Assembly: GCF_046237625.1 (NCBI RefSeq)
Contig: NZ_CP143545.1
Coordinates: 3,224,001-3,288,000, forward strand
Direction of reading: 5' to 3'
DNA length: 64,000 bases
From: Paraperibacillus esterisolvens
GTDB taxonomy: Bacteria; Bacillota; Bacilli; Bacillales; DSM-1321
Shown here: positions 26,152 through 34,179 of the stretch, piece by piece
Numbering within the stretch: the first letter of the stretch is position 1
How the letters are laid out: each line of letters starts with the position of its first letter
Notes under the pieces: generated by a model
The model's input: the letters and a program-made list of their open reading frames with translations, nothing else
What the model was told of the DNA's origin: nothing
Databases searched by the model: none
Made by a program: the position numbers and the translations under genes

Positions 26152-27353
26152 ACTGTCACCCTCTTTTGATTGACCATGCTATTCACCTTGGTCGGCAGAC
26201 CCCATAAAGATATGAAGCCCACAGCGGCTGCATGATCAAATTCGTCATCAGATGTATATGTTGCGAGCTTTTCATTATAAAGGGAATAATCGGATTTTCT
26301 CCCTTCCACAATTGAATGGCCCTTGAACAGCTTGACACGGACAGTCCCGGTGACCGTTTTCTGGGTTTCGGCAAGGAAAGCTGAGAGAGCATCCCGAAGC
26401 GGCGAAAACCATAAACCTTCATAGATAAGCTCTGTCATTTTCTTCTCAATGACCGGTTTGAAATGGGCAACTTCCTTCACAAGGGTGATATCTTCCAGCT
26501 CTTTATGTGCTTTGATCAGGGTAAGAGCCGCAGGACATTCGTATACCTCGCGTGATTTAATTCCCACCAGCCTGTTTTCCACATGGTCGATACGGCCGAC
26601 TCCATGCTTGCCTGCCAGTTTATTAAGCTCCAGAATCAGGCTGGACAGGGGATAGGAAATGCCATTCAGCTTGACCGGGACACCCTGTTCAAATTCAATT
26701 TCCGCATAATCAGGCATATCCGGTGCTTCCTCAAGGCTGCTTGTCAGTTCGTACGCTTCTTCAGGCGGAGCCGCCCATGGATCCTCAAGCACCCCGCATT
26801 CGTTGCTTCTGCCCCAAAGATTTTGATCAATAGAATAAGGGCTGTCTAGGTTTACAGGGATGGGAATATCATTTTGCACTGCATAATTGATTTCTTCTTC
26901 CCTTGACCAGCTCCACTCACGAACAGGTGCTATGACCTTCAAATTGGGATTCAGGGCCTGAATGGATACCTCAAAGCGGACCTGGTCATTTCCCTTCCCG
27001 GTGCAGCCATGTGCTACAGCCGCTGCATTTTCTGCTTCAGCTACTTCTACCAGCTTCTTCGCAATCAGCGGACGTGAAAGCGCAGAAACTAATGGGTACT
27101 TTCCTTCATAAAGTGTGTGGGCCTGAAGGGCAGTGAGCGCATAATCATTTGCGAATTCTTCCTTCACGTCAAGTACATAGGATTTTACCGCCCCTACAGT
27201 AAGAGCTTTCTGTTTAATGAATTCAAGGTCTTTTCCTTCACCCACATCAAGGCAGCAGGCCACCACATCGAACCCCTGCTCCTGAAGCCATTTTATCGCA
27301 ACCGATGTATCCAATCCCCCGGAATATGCAAGTACAATCTTCTCTTTAGTCAT
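26148..27353 (-). CDS. argG: argininosuccinate synthase
   Basis: ATP-dependent condensation of citrulline and aspartate to argininosuccinate. It has 401 residues (B. subtilis 403). The N-type ATP pyrophosphatase loop 'AYSGGLDTSV' is at about 9-18, followed by 'HGCTGKGNDQVRFE' and 'EAPDMPDYAEIEFEQGVPV'. GGGGAGGA precedes the ATG at 27353. First gene of the argGH operon. An ARG box 20-37 bases upstream and a promoter at 27420-27448 fit repression by AhrC/ArgR when arginine is abundant. Confidence 0.97.
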   Translation of the reverse strand: MTKEKIVLAYSGGLDTSVAIKWLQEQGFDVVACCLDVGEGKDLEFIKQKALTVGAVKSYVLDVKEEFANDYALTALQAHTLYEGKYPLVSALSRPLIAKKLVEVAEAENAAAVAHGCTGKGNDQVRFEVSIQALNPNLKVIAPVREWSWSREEEINYAVQNDIPIPVNLDSPYSIDQNLWGRSNECGVLEDPWAAPPEEAYELTSSLEEAPDMPDYAEIEFEQGVPVKLNGISYPLSSLILELNKLAGKHGVGRIDHVENRLVGIKSREVYECPAALTLIKAHKELEDITLVKEVAHFKPVIEKKMTELIYEGLWFSPLRDALSAFLAETQKTVTGTVRVKLFKGHSIVEGRKSDYSLYNEKLATYTSDDEFDHAAAVGFISLWGLPTKVNSMVNQKRVTV

Positions 27354-27372
27354 AATTTATAAGTCCTCCCCG

Positions 27373-27390
27373 ACGAATAAAAATTCATTT
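27373..27390 (-). promoter_or_regulatory. ARG box upstream of argG
   Basis: On the minus strand AATGAATTTTTATTCGT matches the ArgR/AhrC half-site pattern TGAATWWWWATTCA with one mismatch. It lies between the predicted promoter and the argG ribosome site, where arginine repressors bind. Confidence 0.65.
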
Positions 27391-27419
27391 TAACTAATTT
27401 TTATGCAATGAATGTTTAT

Positions 27420-27448
27420 ACTTTATCAGCTTTTCTTTTTTTTTGCAA
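27420..27448 (-). promoter_or_regulatory. putative SigA promoter of argGH
   Basis: On the minus strand TTGCAA (27443-27448) and TAAAGT (27420-27425) are 17 bases apart. Both hexamers match 4 of 6 positions, so it is only a candidate; it suits the ARG box just downstream. Confidence 0.4.
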
Positions 27449-27556
27449 CAATTGTTCACATATATTTTTATGTTATTAGATAGGCTGTTGTGAAGGATTT
27501 GAGCCGGTTTTCATCGTATATGGATAAAACGGAAGAAAAGTGAATGGAGTGTGGAG

Positions 27557-27859
27557 ATGGAGGAATACTTCTTATTCAACGAGAGGCTCGGCATCCCTCT
27601 GCCCAGGATTGGCCTTGCTTCCCTGGCTCTTCAAGGCGGAATGATGCTGAAATGGGAACAGATCAGAGGCGGCATTCCAGACAGAATCAGGGAGCTGGAA
27701 GGCCAAATTACGCTGAAGCAGGACTGCCTTTTCCGCGAAACAGATTTTGAAAGATCCTGCATTTTGAATACAGAAATTTCAGAACTTGCTTCCATCATCA
27801 ACGATTTGTGGATCTGGTTCAGGAATGAAGATGCCCTTACCGGCAAATTACATTCATAG
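27557..27859 (+). CDS. hypothetical protein
   Basis: 100 residues from the ATG at 27557, with GGAG 7 bases upstream; a GTG two codons earlier is possible. A short hydrophobic patch (about 14-30) is followed by a charged helical segment with heptad-like spacing. I recognise no family. It is divergent from argG and convergent with moaB, with a shared terminator downstream. Confidence 0.6.
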   Translation: MEEYFLFNERLGIPLPRIGLASLALQGGMMLKWEQIRGGIPDRIRELEGQITLKQDCLFRETDFERSCILNTEISELASIINDLWIWFRNEDALTGKLHS

Positions 27860-27886
27860 TATGCAGGCAATTGTATATGTATGCGA

Positions 27887-27911
27887 AAAGGCTGTCCATC
27901 CGGACAGCCTT
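27887..27911. terminator. terminator between the hypothetical gene and moaB
   Basis: AAGGCTGTCC and GGACAGCCTT pair around a 4-base loop. T-rich sequence follows on both strands. It overlaps the moaB stop codon. Confidence 0.8.
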
Positions 27912-28416
27912 ATTTCCTCAGTTCTCTTATGATATGCCCAAGTTCAGGCACAATCAGCTTTTTCATCGCAAGCCGGACGGCACCTGTGCTGCCTGGCAGA
28001 GAAAAGATAGCCTTTCTGCCATGTGTGCCGGCAATGGCCCTCGACATGATAGCAGGACTTCCAATATCTTCCTGATAGCTCAGCATCCGGAAGATTTCCC
28101 CGAATCCAGTGATCTCTTTTTCTATAAACTCTTTGACCGTTTCAATGGTTACGTCCCGCTTAGAGATCCCGGTGCCTCCATTAAGAATAACTGCATCTAT
28201 ACCGGGTGCCGCAAGCCCCTCGGAAACAGCCCTGGCTATTTCCTCTTTATCATCCTTCACGATGCGGTATTCATCGGCGGCATGTCCTGCCCCGCTCAGA
28301 TACTGTATGACTTCCTGACCGCTCTTGTCGTCTTCCTTCCCCCTCGTATCACTTACCGTGACCACCATGCACCGAACTTGGCCGGGGGCTTCACTTTTAT
28401 GCTCGAAATGACTCAT
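27910..28416 (-). CDS. moaB: molybdenum cofactor biosynthesis protein MoaB
   Basis: 168 residues of the MoaB/Mog family, which adenylylates molybdopterin before molybdenum insertion. Visible: 'VVTVSDTRG' near the N-terminus and the 'LNGGTGISKRDVT' GGTG signature, then 'GTHGRKAIFSLPGST'. The ATG overlaps the stop of the upstream EcsC-family gene (ATGA). No other molybdenum cofactor gene is present in the window. Confidence 0.93.
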   Translation of the reverse strand: MSHFEHKSEAPGQVRCMVVTVSDTRGKEDDKSGQEVIQYLSGAGHAADEYRIVKDDKEEIARAVSEGLAAPGIDAVILNGGTGISKRDVTIETVKEFIEKEITGFGEIFRMLSYQEDIGSPAIMSRAIAGTHGRKAIFSLPGSTGAVRLAMKKLIVPELGHIIRELRK

Positions 28417-29252
28417 TTTGCATCATCCTTTTTAGCTGACAGATACCGATATTGGTAGAAACGGTGCGCAAATTCCGATACATTCCTTGTCAGCCGGTAA
28501 TTGGCCGCGCCTCCTATGGCCATGCTCACCAGGGGCAGACCTTTTACAAGCCTTCTCCTGAAGGTGGAGATCGCCAGGGCTTTCAGGATCTGGCGGATAG
28601 GCTGCTCAAGCCATGTCACATTCGTCAGTTCTTCCCTTCCGGCATAAAAGAAGGTATCATCCAGCTTGGCATCCTCCGCCATTTCCTCCCACATCTGGCG
28701 CTGCATCCGCTTAGGCATTGTGCCTGCATGGAATGCTTTCAGTGTCAGCATCAGCTCATATGGGGTATTCACTTCATTTCCATACGTCATGGCGATTAGC
28801 TGTACCAGCCTAAGGTTAATGAGTGTGATGGCTGGAATATCGGAGCCGAGGAGGAGAGTCTCCCCTGTCCCGCTCACACTTCCCTGAGTGAAGGAGTAAA
28901 AACGATGGCGGGCAATCTGCTGGTCTGCAATATAAATCAGCTGGTCGATGGATAAATTTTTCATATCATTCAAAGTATTTACACCAGAATCGAAAATCCT
29001 TGCCGCGGCCAGGATACTCTCCCTTGCATCATGCTGAATCTGCGAGCCCTGGATAAAAGCATTCATATGAAAAAGCCAGTTATCGAACTTTGAGAAAAAT
29101 TGATCCGTGACTGACTCTGGCAGCATGGAGAAAACCTGTTCGAGCCATTTATCATAAAAAAGCTCAAGCGTCCCCGGATCATACTGATACATCTTTTCTT
29201 CCCAGTCGGCTATTTCATCCCATACTCTGATTTCACTTTCAGTCAATGCCAT
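28413..29252 (-). CDS. EcsC family protein
   Basis: 279 residues from the ATG at 29252 (GGAGG 6 bases upstream); an ATG eight codons earlier would place the ribosome site inside the gene. EcsC-family pattern: an N-terminal acidic helical region ('VWDEIADWEEKMYQYDP'), a middle stretch 'LGSDIPAITLINLRLVQLIAMTYG' with some membrane affinity, and a glycine/alanine segment 'LPLVSMAIGGAANYRLT'. EcsC is the third gene of the B. subtilis ecs transporter operon; the role of this paralog is unknown. Translationally coupled to moaB. Confidence 0.82.
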   Translation of the reverse strand: MALTESEIRVWDEIADWEEKMYQYDPGTLELFYDKWLEQVFSMLPESVTDQFFSKFDNWLFHMNAFIQGSQIQHDARESILAAARIFDSGVNTLNDMKNLSIDQLIYIADQQIARHRFYSFTQGSVSGTGETLLLGSDIPAITLINLRLVQLIAMTYGNEVNTPYELMLTLKAFHAGTMPKRMQRQMWEEMAEDAKLDDTFFYAGREELTNVTWLEQPIRQILKALAISTFRRRLVKGLPLVSMAIGGAANYRLTRNVSEFAHRFYQYRYLSAKKDDAK

Positions 29253-29355
29253 GCCAAGCCTCCTAATCTCATCCATTGAATTTTGAACTTAGTATAGCAT
29301 AACAGCCCGGCCCCCGCATGATTTAGTGATAATGCTCCGAAGATACTTTTACCGG

Positions 29356-29388
29356 ACAAAAAAGACTCCCTATGCTGAGGGAGCCTTT
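29356..29388 (-). terminator. terminator of ackA
   Basis: On the minus strand GGCTCCCT and AGGGAGTC pair around about 5 bases and are followed by TTTTTT, just past the ackA stop codon. Confidence 0.85.
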
Positions 29389-29398
29389 TAGCCGATTC

Positions 29399-30589
29399 TT
29401 ATATGCCTGCAAGACGGGTTACGTCACGGGCAATCATAACTTCTTCATTGGTCGGGATGACCATGACTTTTACAGGGGAATGCGGATAGCTGATGAAAGC
29501 TTCCTCACCGCGGGTTTTGTTAAGGGCAGGATCAAAATATACCCCCATGAACTCTAGTCCTTTCATGACCCGTTCACGGACAGCCTCACTGTTTTCCCCT
29601 ATGCCGGCAGTGAAAATAATGGCATCGACGCCATACATTCTTGCAGCATAGGATCCAATATATTTATGAATGCGGTTTGCGAATACTTCCAGCGCCAGTT
29701 CTGCACGTTCGTTGCCTTCATTGGCAGCCTCGGTTATATCGCGGAGGTCGCTTGAGAATCCGGACACAGCAAGCATTCCGCTCTTTTTATTCAGAACATC
29801 GAGCACTTCCTCAGCCGTCTGGTTTGTTTTTTCCATTATATACGGAATGAGGGCGGGATCAATATTTCCTGAACGGGTTCCCATGGTGACGCCGGCAAGC
29901 GGTGTGAAGCCCATGGAGGTATCGATGGACTTTCCTCCCTGGATGGCTGCAATGCTCGCCCCATTGCCAAGGTGGCAGGAAAGCAGGCGAAGCTGTTCAA
30001 CCGGACGTCCAAGCATAGCAGCGGCACGCTCAGCCACATATTTATGCGATGTTCCATGGAAGCCGTATTTCCGGATTCCATAGTCTTTATAATATTCATA
30101 AGGCAGGCTGTAAAGGAATGAACTCTCCGGCATAGTCTGATGGAAGGCCGTATCGAACACTGCCACAGCAGGGATATCAGGGAGAATCTGCTGGAATGCC
30201 TTGATGCCTGTCAGGTTGGCTGGATTATGGAGCGGCGCAAGGTCAGACAGTTCATCAATTTTTTCAAGCACTTCCCCGTTGATGAGAACCGAATCGTTGA
30301 AGGCTTCACCTCCATGTACCACACGATGGCCGACACCTGTGATTTCATCATAGGATGAGATAATATTATGGCTGATCAAACGGTCCAGCAAGATCTTTAC
30401 GGCCACTTCATGATTGGGAATGTCGGTTATTTCGGTATTCTTCTCACCGTTTACGCTTATGGAGAAGATGGCATCGTTCAAGCCGATGCGTTCCACAAGC
30501 CCTTTTGTAATGACTTCTTCACTCGGCATTTCGAACAGCTGAAATTTAAGCGAAGAGCTTCCGGCATTGATTGCCATGATTTTAGACAT
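29399..30589 (-). CDS. ackA: acetate kinase
   Basis: Interconverts acetyl phosphate and ADP with acetate and ATP; in aerobic Bacillus it is the overflow route that excretes excess carbon as acetate. It has 396 residues. Motifs: 'INAGSSSLKFQLF', 'HRVVHGG', 'VFDTAFHQTMPE', 'FHGTSHKYV' and 'FTAGIGENS'. AAGGAG precedes the ATG at 30589. A cre site just upstream of a predicted promoter fits CcpA activation, known for B. subtilis ackA. Confidence 0.97.
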   Translation of the reverse strand: MSKIMAINAGSSSLKFQLFEMPSEEVITKGLVERIGLNDAIFSISVNGEKNTEITDIPNHEVAVKILLDRLISHNIISSYDEITGVGHRVVHGGEAFNDSVLINGEVLEKIDELSDLAPLHNPANLTGIKAFQQILPDIPAVAVFDTAFHQTMPESSFLYSLPYEYYKDYGIRKYGFHGTSHKYVAERAAAMLGRPVEQLRLLSCHLGNGASIAAIQGGKSIDTSMGFTPLAGVTMGTRSGNIDPALIPYIMEKTNQTAEEVLDVLNKKSGMLAVSGFSSDLRDITEAANEGNERAELALEVFANRIHKYIGSYAARMYGVDAIIFTAGIGENSEAVRERVMKGLEFMGVYFDPALNKTRGEEAFISYPHSPVKVMVIPTNEEVMIARDVTRLAGI

Positions 30590-30707
30590 GTATAGCGCTC
30601 CTTAAGGTTAAGTATTATAAACATGCTGCTTAATATAAAATGGATAAATTCACAAAGAAATAATCCGGGCTTTAATAGAGAACACACTATTCTCTTTACC
30701 ATACCCC

Positions 30708-30736
30708 ATTTAAGCACTGTCTTATCATCTTTTCAA
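30708..30736 (-). promoter_or_regulatory. putative SigA promoter of ackA
   Basis: On the minus strand TTGAAA (30731-30736) and TTAAAT (30708-30713) are 17 bases apart. The -10 matches 4 of 6 positions. Its position just below the cre site supports it. Confidence 0.45.
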
Positions 30737-30739
30737 CCT

Positions 30740-30754
30740 TGGTATCGTTTACAC
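30740..30754 (-). promoter_or_regulatory. cre site (CcpA) upstream of ackA
   Basis: On the minus strand GTGTAAACGATACCA matches 14 of 15 cre positions; with flanks it is the near-palindrome TGGTGTAAACGATACCA. It lies upstream of the -35 element, the arrangement used for activation rather than repression. CcpA activation of ackA is established in B. subtilis. Confidence 0.75.
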
Positions 30755-30806
30755 CAGAAAAGTTATTATTTTCAGAGTATTTCATTCATTTTTACCCCTC
30801 ATAGGA

Positions 30807-30834
30807 AAAGCCTGCCGGTATTTTGGCAGGCTTT
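30807..30834 (-). terminator. terminator of ytxK
   Basis: AAAGCCTGCC and GGCAGGCTTT form a perfect 10-bp stem around 8 bases, followed by TTCC on the minus strand. It separates ytxK from ackA, so ackA needs its own promoter. Confidence 0.7.
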
Positions 30835-30847
30835 GTTCCATTTACTT

Positions 30848-31831
30848 TTAATCTTTAAACCAGTCTTCAATCTTCTTCATAATATCCTGCATGGCTGCAG
30901 CATCAGAAAATCTTGGAAGATCAACGAGCAGCGCTTTCTTAGGCTGTGTGATTCCCTCGCCTTTTTTCTGAAGGACGAAAATGCTTTTTCCAGCAGCTTT
31001 AGATTTAAACATGGAATGCGGGAGCTGGATCAGCCCCTGGATGAACGCTTTTTCTTTCACAAAAGCATTCAGCTTGGGGGCTTCTGCTGTTTCAAATAAA
31101 GAATTCGGAATGACGAGGAACAAAAAGCCTCCATCTTTCACATGATCCATGCTCTTCTCGATCAGGAGATGATGTGCATATGAATGCCCTTCGTCTGCCT
31201 TCAATTCATACTCGGATGCACGGGCATCATTTGGATAATAGCCGACTGGCAGATCACACACCACCGCATCGACCGGGTCGATAAGAAGCGGTTCAAGGCT
31301 GTCCTGATTGTAGAGCTGGACCGCCTGTTCCTGAAGATTTGCTCCCACATATGCAAGCCTTATCAAAAGGTCGTCAATATCGACACCGTAGGATGAACCT
31401 GCTCTGCCCCGGAAATGGTTTAATATGGTAAACAGAAGATTGCCAGTCCCCACCACCGGATCAAGGAGGGTAAAGCCCGTCCTGCCCCTCATGTATTTAT
31501 CGATGATATAAGCCATGAACATCCCTACTGCATCCGGAGTCATCTGATGGTTCGGCTGGACATTTTCCTGCATCCCCTTCAGTATGGCCAGCTGGTAGGC
31601 ATTGCGGATTTCTTCATGCGAAAATGCTGCAAGCGATACAGTACCATATTGTTTACGAAGCCTCTTCAAGGTAACTTCACTTAATTCATCCTGTACAACA
31701 TCTCCATGAAACATGTTTTCTCCTGTTTCGGCAAGGGCTTCGAGATAAGTGCAGGACAGCTCTTCCTGCAGCACTCCCGCTGTTTCGTTAAAAATGCTGA
31801 ATAATTTCTCTACCTTAGTTATATTGTTCAA
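30848..31831 (-). CDS. ytxK: class I SAM-dependent DNA-methyltransferase-like protein YtxK
   Basis: 327 residues from a TTG at 31831, with AGGAGG 7 bases upstream (B. subtilis YtxK 329). The frame stays open 43 codons upstream without a ribosome site. It resembles the N6-adenine methyltransferase subunit of type I restriction enzymes: helical N-terminal domain, SAM motif 'LDPVVGTGNLLFTIL', then 'CDLPVGYYP' in place of the catalytic NPPY/DPPY. The substrate is unknown and the altered motif leaves activity open. Positioned between tpx and ackA as in B. subtilis. Confidence 0.9.
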   Translation of the reverse strand: MNNITKVEKLFSIFNETAGVLQEELSCTYLEALAETGENMFHGDVVQDELSEVTLKRLRKQYGTVSLAAFSHEEIRNAYQLAILKGMQENVQPNHQMTPDAVGMFMAYIIDKYMRGRTGFTLLDPVVGTGNLLFTILNHFRGRAGSSYGVDIDDLLIRLAYVGANLQEQAVQLYNQDSLEPLLIDPVDAVVCDLPVGYYPNDARASEYELKADEGHSYAHHLLIEKSMDHVKDGGFLFLVIPNSLFETAEAPKLNAFVKEKAFIQGLIQLPHSMFKSKAAGKSIFVLQKKGEGITQPKKALLVDLPRFSDAAAMQDIMKKIEDWFKD

Positions 31832-31966
31832 AGAGTTTTCCTCCTGGTCTTTCTTTCTCATCATTTTAGCGGTGAAAGGGCGTGGGTACAAGTTTTTGAG
31901 CTCCAGGGAAACCAGCAGCGGCCCGCCCTTTATTTTACCATTGCAGCTGCCAAGGGCCATAAAGAA

Positions 31967-31992
31967 CAGCCTGAGTCCATCGACTCAGGCTG
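31967..31992 (-). terminator. terminator of tpx
   Basis: CAGCCTGAGTC and GACTCAGGCTG pair perfectly around a 4-base loop, followed by TTCTTTA on the minus strand, just past the tpx stop. Confidence 0.85.
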
Positions 31993-32005
31993 CCGCGCTT
32001 AAAGC

Positions 32006-32506
32006 TTAATTTGCTGACTTGGCTGCTGAAACAGCTGCTTCGTAGTCAGGGTGATCCGTTGCTTCACTCACGTACTCGACATATGTCACCTTATCGCTGC
32101 TGTCTACTACAAAAACGGCGCGGGCAAGGAGACGAAGTTCCTTGATGGCGGCACCATAGGCTTCCCCAAATGATAAGTCACGGTGGTCGGATAATGTCTG
32201 AACATTTTCGATACCATTTGCACCGCACCAGCGTTTCTGTGCAAACGGCAGGTCAACGCTAATTGTAAGGACCTTTACATTATCCAGGCCGGCAGCCTCT
32301 TCATTGAAACGGCGGGTTTGTGCATCGCATACCCCTGTATCGATTGAAGGCACAACAGATATCAGCCTTACAAAACCCTTCGTGTCAGCAAGTGTCACTT
32401 CAGACAGATCATTTGCCAATACAGTGAAATCTGGTGCTTGATCCCCAGCTTTCACTTCATTGCCAAGCAGGGTAACAGGATTTCCTTTAAATGTAATCGA
32501 AGCCAT
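32006..32506 (-). CDS. tpx: thiol peroxidase Tpx
   Basis: Cytoplasmic peroxiredoxin that reduces peroxides with thioredoxin. It has 166 residues. The peroxidatic C60 lies in 'PSIDTGVCDAQTRRFNE' and the resolving C94 in 'KRWCGA', the spacing of atypical two-cysteine Tpx enzymes. AAAGGGAGGAATT precedes the ATG at 32506. Single-gene unit with its own terminator. Confidence 0.96.
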   Translation of the reverse strand: MASITFKGNPVTLLGNEVKAGDQAPDFTVLANDLSEVTLADTKGFVRLISVVPSIDTGVCDAQTRRFNEEAAGLDNVKVLTISVDLPFAQKRWCGANGIENVQTLSDHRDLSFGEAYGAAIKELRLLARAVFVVDSSDKVTYVEYVSEATDHPDYEAAVSAAKSAN

Positions 32507-32631
32507 GATAATTCCTCCCTTTTCTCATTCCAAAACTTATGTAGTCTACAGTGTAATCATATTCTTTCTCTTATCTTTTTGCAAAAATATCGATTGACTA
32601 TTTCTTACCGGCAAGCAGCCGCAAAACAAAT

Positions 32632-32655
32632 GCCAGCTCCGCCTTCGGAGCTGGC
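32632..32655 (-). terminator. terminator of ytfJ
   Basis: GCCAGCTCCG and CGGAGCTGGC form a perfect 10-bp stem with a 4-base loop; ATTTGTTTT follows on the minus strand. On the plus strand TTT also follows. Confidence 0.8.
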
Positions 32656-32667
32656 TTTACGCCGCTA

Positions 32668-33240
32668 CTACATTTCAAAATCAATAATCTTCGAGTTAAG
32701 GGCAGACCGCCCTTTATCCCGGGAATCTCCCTTTGAATCATCCCCTGTTTTATCCCCTGTTTTATCCCCTGATTTATCCCCTGATTTATCCCCTGAATCC
32801 TGCTTATCCTTTTTTGCCCCGTCTTCCCCGGACGACTTTTGACCCTTATTGGATGAGATCATATTCTGGATCTTTTCAAAGGCCGCAGGGGCGGCATCCA
32901 GCATTTTCTCAAATAAGTGTGTATGCTGGTCAAGATGCAGCATCTGGACTCCATCTGACCTGACAATCAAAAACGCGATTGGTGTGATTGAAACCCCTCC
33001 CCCGCTTCCTCCGCCAAACGGAAGTGCCTGGGAATCCTTGTTTCCTGATCCGGAAGAACTTCCTCCCGGGTTAAATTCACTGCCTCCTGCTGCGAAGCCA
33101 AAACCGACTTTGGAAACGGTCAGGATTACACTCCCATCAGGAGTTTCAACAGGATCTCCAATAATAGTATTGACATCAATCATTTGCTTCAGGTTTTCCA
33201 TGGCTGAGTTCATCAAGCCTTGCAGCGGGTGTTCTGTCAT
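32668..33240 (-). CDS. ytfJ: sporulation protein YtfJ with low-complexity tail
   Basis: 190 residues; B. subtilis YtfJ has 151. The family core (about 1-125: 'ALQGLMNSAMENLKQMIDVNTIIGDPV', 'GGGSGGGVSITPIAFLIV') is followed by a tail absent from the shorter homolog: repeats of DKSG/DKTG encoded by a 12-bp tandem repeat (32741-32800), then a charged end. YtfJ is made in the forespore and affects germination or heat resistance by family knowledge. It follows ytfI by 46 bases on the same strand. Confidence 0.9.
   Translation of the reverse strand: MTEHPLQGLMNSAMENLKQMIDVNTIIGDPVETPDGSVILTVSKVGFGFAAGGSEFNPGGSSSGSGNKDSQALPFGGGSGGGVSITPIAFLIVRSDGVQMLHLDQHTHLFEKMLDAAPAAFEKIQNMISSNKGQKSSGEDGAKKDKQDSGDKSGDKSGDKTGDKTGDDSKGDSRDKGRSALNSKIIDFEM
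32741..32800 (-). repeat. 12-bp tandem repeat inside ytfJ
   Basis: Five units of 12 bases (TCCCCTGTTTTA twice, TCCCCTGATTTA twice, then a degenerate TCCCCTGAATCC) encode four-residue DKxG repeats in YtfJ. The unit length is a multiple of three, so copy number can change without breaking the frame. Confidence 0.85.
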
Positions 33241-33286
33241 GCGATTTCCATCCTCCTATATGCAGGCAGTTTCACTGGTCGAGAAG

Positions 33287-33913
33287 TCAGAGTACTGCCC
33301 TTTTGCATGTGCTGTTTTTTGGTTTCTGTCCTTTCACTGGCTGCCGGTGCTTATTCCACTCTCTCAAAATAAGCAGTCCTGTCAGGATAGCGTTTCCGAT
33401 TTTGAACTCCAGTATGCATAGCAGGGAAGTTCTTGAATATTCCCCCTGATACACGGGCTCAATTTTATAATGAGGCATTTCCTCCACCAGGAGATAATGT
33501 GTGAGGACCCCGGTGATAGTGCTCTTGATTCCATACACAGCCCCTGTCAGGACTGCTGTGTGAGCTGCATTGCCTGTGCCGATTACCGTCTGCCAGTCAA
33601 ACTTCCGGATCTTGACCTTCTTCAAAAACTTCTTTAGGATCCCAGGCATTTTGTTTTCTTCTGAAAAGAAAATTTTTCCTATCCTGAAGAAATCAGCAGT
33701 CCTGATCTGTTGATCCGGCATTGAAAATTCCTGTCCCTTAAAGGGAAAGGGATATTCCTTCCTGAAGCTGATCAGGCCGCTCCAGGCACTAAGCCGGATT
33801 GCGGCAGTATAAGAGGGCTCAAGGCCTCTGAAGGAAATTTCAAGGCGGAGTTTTGTCAGGGCCAATATGACAATGAGAAATAGTAATATAACTGCCATCA
33901 GGATCCATGCCAT
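33287..33913 (-). CDS. ytfI: DUF2953 family protein YtfI
   Basis: 208 residues from the ATG at 33913. An N-terminal membrane segment ('AWILMAVILLFLIVILALTKL') is followed by a soluble domain. Family function unknown; conserved beside ytfJ in spore formers. The reading frame is open back to 34180, but that 89-residue extension is translated repeat DNA (33981-34143) and is rejected. AAGGGATG lies upstream of the ATG. Likely an operon with ytfJ. Confidence 0.82.
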   Translation of the reverse strand: MAWILMAVILLFLIVILALTKLRLEISFRGLEPSYTAAIRLSAWSGLISFRKEYPFPFKGQEFSMPDQQIRTADFFRIGKIFFSEENKMPGILKKFLKKVKIRKFDWQTVIGTGNAAHTAVLTGAVYGIKSTITGVLTHYLLVEEMPHYKIEPVYQGEYSRTSLLCILEFKIGNAILTGLLILREWNKHRQPVKGQKPKNSTCKRAVL

Positions 33914-33980
33914 AAAAACACATCCCTTCAGCCCTTCAGTATCGCCATTTTCCTTATAAAACAAACCTGAGTTTTTACTC

Positions 33981-34143
33981 GCCGCCCATTCATAGAAAGG
34001 ACTGGACTGGGGCATGGACAAACACAATAAGGCGGTGGAGCAATTTAAGGGGCAGGCAGGTATACCAGGAAGATCACTGATGTGCACCCCTGGCTGCAGG
34101 AAGCCTCCTGATACAAGCAGCCGCCCCTTTCCACAGAAATAAA
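33981..34143. repeat. dispersed repeat family I, copy 1
   Basis: About 163 bases that align end to end with 50063-50223 in the same orientation. Shared blocks, in order: 'gccgcccat.cat.gaa.ggact', 'atggaca', 'aataaggc.gtgga', 'aaggcaggcagg'-like, 'tggctg.aagcct..tgatac', 'ccgccc.ttcc.cagaaa'. It lies between yteJ and ytfI. No gene is supported in it. Nature unknown. Confidence 0.7.
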
Positions 34144-34179
34144 CCCAGGGCACATCTACATGCACCCCGGGTCCCTCCA

